Origin: an uncultured Acetatifactor sp.
GTDB lineage: Bacteria; Bacillota; Clostridia; Lachnospirales; Lachnospiraceae
Length of the DNA stretch: 9,038 nt
Direction of reading: 5' to 3'
Assembly: GCA_910577185.1 (NCBI GenBank)
Contig: CAJTLR010000104.1
Coordinates: 1-9,038 of the forward strand
Position numbers and translations under genes: made by a program. The notes under the pieces are model-generated. The model saw only the letters and a list, made by a program, of their open reading frames with translations. It did no database searches and was not told where the DNA came from. Below, piece after piece: positions 6,151-9,038 of this stretch; the first letter of the stretch is position 1, and the number at the start of each line of letters is the position of its first letter.

Positions 6151-6162
6151 TGATTGCTGCAA

Positions 6163-6699
6163 TTATACTAATTCCAGAATGACCTGCATCGCTGCGTCGC
6201 CCTTACGGGGACCAATCTTGATAATTCTGGTGTAGCCGCCCTTACGGTCGGCATACTTTGTCCCATATTCGTCAAACATCTTTGCCACCAGGTCAACTTC
6301 CCTGGTGTTTCTCTTTCTTCCGGCTGCTTCCTTGGGAACTTCCACAACAGGATACAAGACTCTGAGAATCTGACGCCTTGCGTGAAGCCTGCTGGGCAGA
6401 TCCTTCTTGATTTCCTTCTCCACCATCTCAAACTGGGTAACTCTCTTGCCATCTACCACTTCTTTCACACGTTTCCCGTCCTTGTCCTTTACGGGAACTT
6501 TCGCGGTAACTTTCACGGTCTCGAAATTATCCTTCTCCTTAATCGCCATTGCAATCAGGCCTTCGGCAATCTTTCTGACTTCCTTGGCCCTGGCCTCTGT
6601 TGTGACGATTTTTCCGTGATGCAGCAGCGCTGTCACCTGGTTTCTCAAAAGTGCCTTTCTCTGAGAAGATGTTTTGCCTAATTTTCTGTACTTTGCCAT
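6163..6699 (-). CDS. rplQ: 50S ribosomal protein L17 (bL17), long form
   Basis: Large-subunit ribosomal protein near the peptide exit tunnel. The ends match bL17 closely: MAKYRKLGKTSSQRKALLRNQ at the start, IVTTEARAKEVRKIAE at 31-46, and GGYTRIIKIGPRKGDAA before the C-terminal LELV. At 178 residues it is about 50-60 longer than the Bacillus subtilis protein of about 120. The extra part lies at roughly 55-103 as a charged, lysine-rich segment between the EGLIAMAIK helix and SRLHARRQ. I recall the same insertion in other Lachnospiraceae, so it is a lineage trait rather than an error. The ATG at 6699 follows AAAGGAAAAGGAATC. It is the last gene of the alpha operon, after rpoA, with a 205-nt gap that holds repeats and hairpins, and an intrinsic terminator closes the operon 12 nt downstream. 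Confidence 0.97.
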   Translation of the reverse strand: MAKYRKLGKTSSQRKALLRNQVTALLHHGKIVTTEARAKEVRKIAEGLIAMAIKEKDNFETVKVTAKVPVKDKDGKRVKEVVDGKRVTQFEMVEKEIKKDLPSRLHARRQILRVLYPVVEVPKEAAGRKRNTREVDLVAKMFDEYGTKYADRKGGYTRIIKIGPRKGDAAMQVILELV

Positions 6700-6740
6700 G
6701 ATTCCTTTTCCTTTCTCCTTTCATGGTACATCCGGCCACG

Positions 6741-6826
6741 CTCTTTGGACTTACTTACCGAATGCCGGCTGATTTCACAGCCTATATGAGAGATGAACCA
6801 TGGGTGAACTCTTTGGATTTATCACC
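6741..6826. repeat. Direct repeat of about 19 nt in the rpoA-rplQ gap
   Basis: The plus-strand sequence CTCTTTGGACTTACTTACC (6741-6759) recurs as CTCTTTGGATTTATCACC (6809-6826): nine identical bases, then one gap and a few changes. Read on the mRNA strand, both copies contain TCCAAAGAG, and each falls in or next to the loop of a possible hairpin. They may be the products of a small duplication or paired protein-binding sites. Confidence 0.5.
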
Positions 6827-6831
6827 CACGG
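6798..6831 (-). promoter_or_regulatory. Hairpin in the rpoA-rplQ intergenic region
   Basis: On the minus strand CCGTGGGTGA (6822-6831) pairs with TCACCCATGG (6798-6807): ten pairs, one of them G-U, around a 14-nt loop that holds TCCAAAGAG. No U tract follows, so it is not a terminator. It could be a processing or stability element, or a translational control site for rplQ. A weaker second stem (CCGGC with GCCGG) can enclose the other TCCAAAGAG copy closer to rplQ. Confidence 0.45.
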
Positions 6832-6904
6832 AATATCCTTTTTCAAAACGTTCCACAGAGTGAATCTTATCTGACCCGGAATGCATCCCAGGCCCGGGAG
6901 GATC

Positions 6905-7861
6905 TCACTCTTCACTGGGATTCAGCTGAAGCCCCAGTTCTTTCAGCTTGGCCAGCACTTCTTCCAGTGACTTGCGGCCAAGATTACGGACTTTCATCAT
7001 ATCCTCGGAAGTCCGGTTGCACAACTCTTCCACCGTATTGATGCCTGCCCTCTTCAGACAGTTAAAGGAACGGACGGAAAGCTCCAGTTCATCGATACTC
7101 ATCTCAAGAACCTTCTCTCTCTCGTCGTCCTCTTTTTCCACCATGACTTCTGCAGTCTTGGCGTTTTCGGACAAATCAATAAAAAGACTCAAATGCTCAC
7201 TTAATACTTTTGCGGCAAGACTCACAGCCTCGTCCGGAACCAGGGTTCCGTTCGTATAAACATCGAGTGTCAGCTTATCATAATCTGTAATCTGACCCAC
7301 GCGGGTATTCTCCACTGTCACATTTACTCTTTCAACCGGTGTGTAAATAGAGTCAATTGCAATCACACCAATCGGTAAATCCTCGTGTTTGTTCTTCTCG
7401 GCACTGACATAACCGCGGCCTTTGGTGATGGTTAGCTCAATGTAAAGCTTGGCATCTTTGCCGCTGAGCGTGGCAATCACCAGATCCGGGTTCAGAATTT
7501 CGATATCTTGATCCACCTGAATATCAGAAGCATGTACGATACCTTCGCCTTCGTATTCAACATATGCAGTCTTAGCCTCATTGGTCTCGCTGTTATTCCT
7601 GATGGCAAGGCTCTTAAGGTTCATGATAATCTCTGTCACATCTTCCTTTATGCCGGGTACGGCGCTGAACTCATGCAGGACTCCCTCCACCTTGATCTGG
7701 CTTACCGCCGCTCCGGGCAGGGAGGAAAGCATAATTCTTCTCAGGGAATTGCCGAGAGTGATTCCATAACCTCTTTCCAAAGGTTCTACTACAAACTTGC
7801 CATACTTCTTGTCTTCTGAAATTTCGGCAACCTCAATATTAGGTCTTTCAAATTCAAACAC
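6905..7861 (-). CDS. rpoA: DNA-directed RNA polymerase subunit alpha
   Basis: A 318-residue alpha subunit, whose dimer nucleates RNA polymerase assembly and whose C-terminal domain contacts UP elements and activators. The N-terminal domain (1 to about 230) shows KYGKFVVEPLERGYGITLGN, SLRRIMLSSLPGAAV and PIGVIAIDSIYTPVERVN. The C-terminal domain (about 252-312) shows LSVRSFNCLKRAGINTVEEL, with Arg264 at the DNA-contact position of E. coli Arg265, and the helix-hairpin-helix VRNLGRKSLEEV. The start is GTG at 7861: AAGGAGGG (7869-7876) lies 7 nt upstream and the protein then begins MFEFERPNIEVAEIS like relatives. ATGs at 7882 and 7891 are in frame but lie before or inside that ribosome binding site. 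It lies between rpsD (136-nt gap with two hairpins) and rplQ. Confidence 0.97.
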   Translation of the reverse strand: MFEFERPNIEVAEISEDKKYGKFVVEPLERGYGITLGNSLRRIMLSSLPGAAVSQIKVEGVLHEFSAVPGIKEDVTEIIMNLKSLAIRNNSETNEAKTAYVEYEGEGIVHASDIQVDQDIEILNPDLVIATLSGKDAKLYIELTITKGRGYVSAEKNKHEDLPIGVIAIDSIYTPVERVNVTVENTRVGQITDYDKLTLDVYTNGTLVPDEAVSLAAKVLSEHLSLFIDLSENAKTAEVMVEKEDDEREKVLEMSIDELELSVRSFNCLKRAGINTVEELCNRTSEDMMKVRNLGRKSLEEVLAKLKELGLQLNPSEE

Positions 7862-7892
7862 TCGAATACCCTCCTTTTTCATGTAATGCATT

Positions 7893-7923
7893 ACAACAGA
7901 AAACCAATACTGTTTTCCGTTGT
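7893..7923 (-). promoter_or_regulatory. 12-bp hairpin in the rpoA leader
   Basis: On the minus strand ACAACGGAAAAC (7912-7923) pairs with GTTTTCTGTTGT (7893-7904), one pair being G-U, around a 7-nt loop. It ends 16 nt before the rpoA ribosome binding site. It has no following U tract, so processing, mRNA stability or translation control is more likely than termination. A perfect 14-bp palindrome, TGTAATGCATTACA (7882-7895), overlaps its 3' side. Confidence 0.5.
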
Positions 7924-7947
7924 ATTAAGACACAAGCACTCCGAAGC

Positions 7948-7977
7948 CATACATCTGCCCATTCGGGAAAATGTATG
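7948..7977 (-). promoter_or_regulatory. Hairpin just downstream of rpsD
   Basis: CATACAT (7971-7977 on the minus strand) pairs with ATGTATG (7948-7954), and inside it CCC pairs with GGG around GAAT after a symmetric 3-by-3 internal loop. It starts 20 nt after the rpsD stop. No U tract follows. Together with the hairpin at 7893-7923 it fills most of the rpsD-rpoA gap. Confidence 0.45.
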
Positions 7978-7997
7978 ACCTCAGAGGCCAGCAGGGC

Positions 7998-8591
7998 TTA
8001 CTTGGAGTACAACTCGACAATAAGCATTTCATCTACAGGTACATCAATCATCTCTCTGGTGGGAAGGTTCTTAATGCTTCCCTTCAATCCCTCAATATCC
8101 ACATCCATCCATTCAGGCACCAGTCTGCCTCCGGTTACTTCCACAATATCCTTGTATCTCTGCAGGGACTTTGCGTTTTCCGTGATCTCAATCACATCAC
8201 CGGCCTTGATCAGATAAGAAGGAATATTGACTTTCCTGCCGTTTACCAGAACATGCTTGTGGCCTACAACCTGTCTTGCCTCTCTTCTGGTTCTGGCAAA
8301 ACCCATCCTGAAAATTACGTTGTCAAGCCTGCGCTCCAGCATAATCATCAGGTTTTCACCGGTCATTCCCTTCATTCTGTCAGCCTTCTTGTAATAATTG
8401 CGGAAGGGCTTCTCCAGAACGCCGTAAATAAATTTTGCCTTCTGTTTCTCGCGCAGCTGCAGGCCATACTCGCTGATTTTCTTGCCTGCCCTTGCGTTCT
8501 GTCTCTTGGATTTCTTATCATATCCCAGATAGGAGGGCTCCAGTCCCAAAGCCCTGCATCTCTTTAACACGGGTACACGATTTACTGCCAT
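7998..8591 (-). CDS. rpsD: 30S ribosomal protein S4 (uS4)
   Basis: A 197-residue primary 16S rRNA-binding protein that starts assembly of the small-subunit body. The N-terminal region has AVNRVPVLKRCRALGLEPS and the EYGLQLREKQKAKFIYGVLEKPFRNYY helix; the S4 RNA-binding domain covers about 88-150 (RLDNVIFRMGFARTRREARQVVGH, HVLVNGRKVNIPSYLIKAGDVIEI); the tail is conserved. Only one cysteine (Cys12) is present near the N-terminus, so this is the zinc-free C-minus form of S4, not the four-cysteine form. The ATG at 8591 is chosen over an upstream ATG at 8654 because the family starts MAxNRxPVLK here, and GAAGAGGAAAAGG lies just upstream. In Bacillus subtilis rpsD is separate and autoregulated; here it lies in the alpha operon between rpsK and rpoA, so control may differ. 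Confidence 0.97.
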   Translation of the reverse strand: MAVNRVPVLKRCRALGLEPSYLGYDKKSKRQNARAGKKISEYGLQLREKQKAKFIYGVLEKPFRNYYKKADRMKGMTGENLMIMLERRLDNVIFRMGFARTRREARQVVGHKHVLVNGRKVNIPSYLIKAGDVIEITENAKSLQRYKDIVEVTGGRLVPEWMDVDIEGLKGSIKNLPTREMIDVPVDEMLIVELYSK

Positions 8592-8725
8592 TTTACCTTT
8601 TCCTCTTCTTTCCTGTCTGTTTACAGTGCCGTCACAAGCACCTTCCTCCAGCAAATTTTATTTATTCCCACGAGTAGCAAGCCAAGCGGCTGCCTGCAAT
8701 GGGGTATTTGATTTTCCCGGTACGA

Positions 8726-9038
8726 TTATACACGGCGTCTCTTGGGCGGACGGCATCCATTGTGGGGAACGGGAGTCACGTCCCGGATACTTACTACCTC
8801 AAGGCCGCAGGCAGAGAGTGCCCTGATGGCAGCCTCACGTCCCGAACCGGGTCCTTTCACAAATACTTCCACGGACTTCAGTCCATGTATAAGAGCAGCC
8901 TTTGTAGCTGTCTCTGCAGCCATCTGAGCCGCATACGGAGTAGATTTCCTTGAACCTCTAAATCCCAGACCACCGGCACTTGCCCAGCTTAAGGCGTTTC
9001 CTTCCGTATCCGTCAGCGTAACAATGGTATTGTTAAAG
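8726..9038 (-). CDS. rpsK: 30S ribosomal protein S11 (uS11), 5' end outside window
   Basis: The last 103 residues of uS11, a platform protein of the small subunit that contacts the mRNA Shine-Dalgarno region. The visible part begins FNNTIVTLTDTEGN and contains SWASAGGLGFRGSRKSTPYAAQ, KGPGSGREAAIRAL and the C-terminal VTPVPHNGCRPPKRRRV, all strongly conserved in the family. About 27 N-terminal residues lie beyond the right edge. It ends in TAA at 8726-8728 and is followed by a 134-nt gap before rpsD that holds no gene, only a weak hairpin near 8676-8693. It is the first visible gene of the minus-strand alpha operon; rpsM is expected further upstream. Confidence 0.97.
   Translation of the reverse strand, partial: FNNTIVTLTDTEGNALSWASAGGLGFRGSRKSTPYAAQMAAETATKAALIHGLKSVEVFVKGPGSGREAAIRALSACGLEVVSIRDVTPVPHNGCRPPKRRRV

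Noticed and set aside
7862..7891. Upstream ATG starts for rpoA
   Set aside because: ATGs at 7882 and 7891 would put the strong AAGGAGGG inside or after the start, whereas the GTG at 7861 has ideal spacing and gives the family N-terminus.
8592..8654. N-terminal extension of rpsD to an ATG at 8654
   Set aside because: The added residues do not match S4, and the ATG at 8591 gives the conserved start with its own ribosome binding site.
1..9038. CRISPR arrays, insertion sequences, tRNA or rRNA genes
   Set aside because: No spaced direct-repeat arrays, transposase-like frames, or tRNA/rRNA-like sequences were seen on either strand.

Overview
The window looks like a chromosomal segment of a Gram-positive Firmicute, most likely a Lachnospiraceae (Clostridium cluster XIVa) member. 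Evidence: the order rpsK-rpsD-rpoA-rplQ, a bL17 protein with a long internal insertion that I associate with this family, an RpoA very like Firmicute alpha subunits, strong purine-rich Shine-Dalgarno sites with GTG/TTG start options, a PadR-HAAS regulatory cassette, and U-tract intrinsic terminators. The taxonomic call is inference from remembered family sequences, not a search.

Layout, left to right. Positions 1-385 are an AT-rich intergenic stretch ending in an extended -10 promoter and structured leader for a plus-strand aldo/keto reductase with a C-terminal two-cluster ferredoxin domain (386-1528). A long imperfect hairpin (1551-1623) follows it. On the minus strand (read right to left from 3409) comes a probably autoregulated three-gene cassette: a PadR-type repressor, a small three-helix membrane protein, and a HAAS-domain membrane protein with a DUF3887-like extracellular domain. 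Its promoter has TTGACA, a 17-bp spacer and TACTAT, and a 7-bp inverted repeat sits right at the expected transcription start. Divergent from it, with its own promoter and hairpin leader, is a membrane-anchored M15-type D,D-carboxypeptidase-like metallopeptidase (3618-4631), closed by a perfect 15-bp terminator stem that includes its stop codon. A minus-strand MATE family exporter (4663-6015) converges on that terminator.

The right third (6118-9038) is the end of the alpha ribosomal operon on the minus strand: rpsK (its 5' end is cut off by the window edge), rpsD, rpoA and rplQ, ended by a clear intrinsic terminator at 6118-6150. The rpsD-rpoA and rpoA-rplQ gaps hold several hairpins and a ~19-nt direct repeat, which may be processing or regulatory elements.

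Most of the window is ordinary. The better leads are the aldo/keto reductase, whose catalytic Tyr and Lys positions appear replaced although it carries two Fe-S clusters; the PadR/HAAS cassette with a visible operator; and the RNA structures inside the ribosomal operon. I see no mobile elements, CRISPR arrays, tRNAs or rRNAs, and no convincing new multi-gene system.
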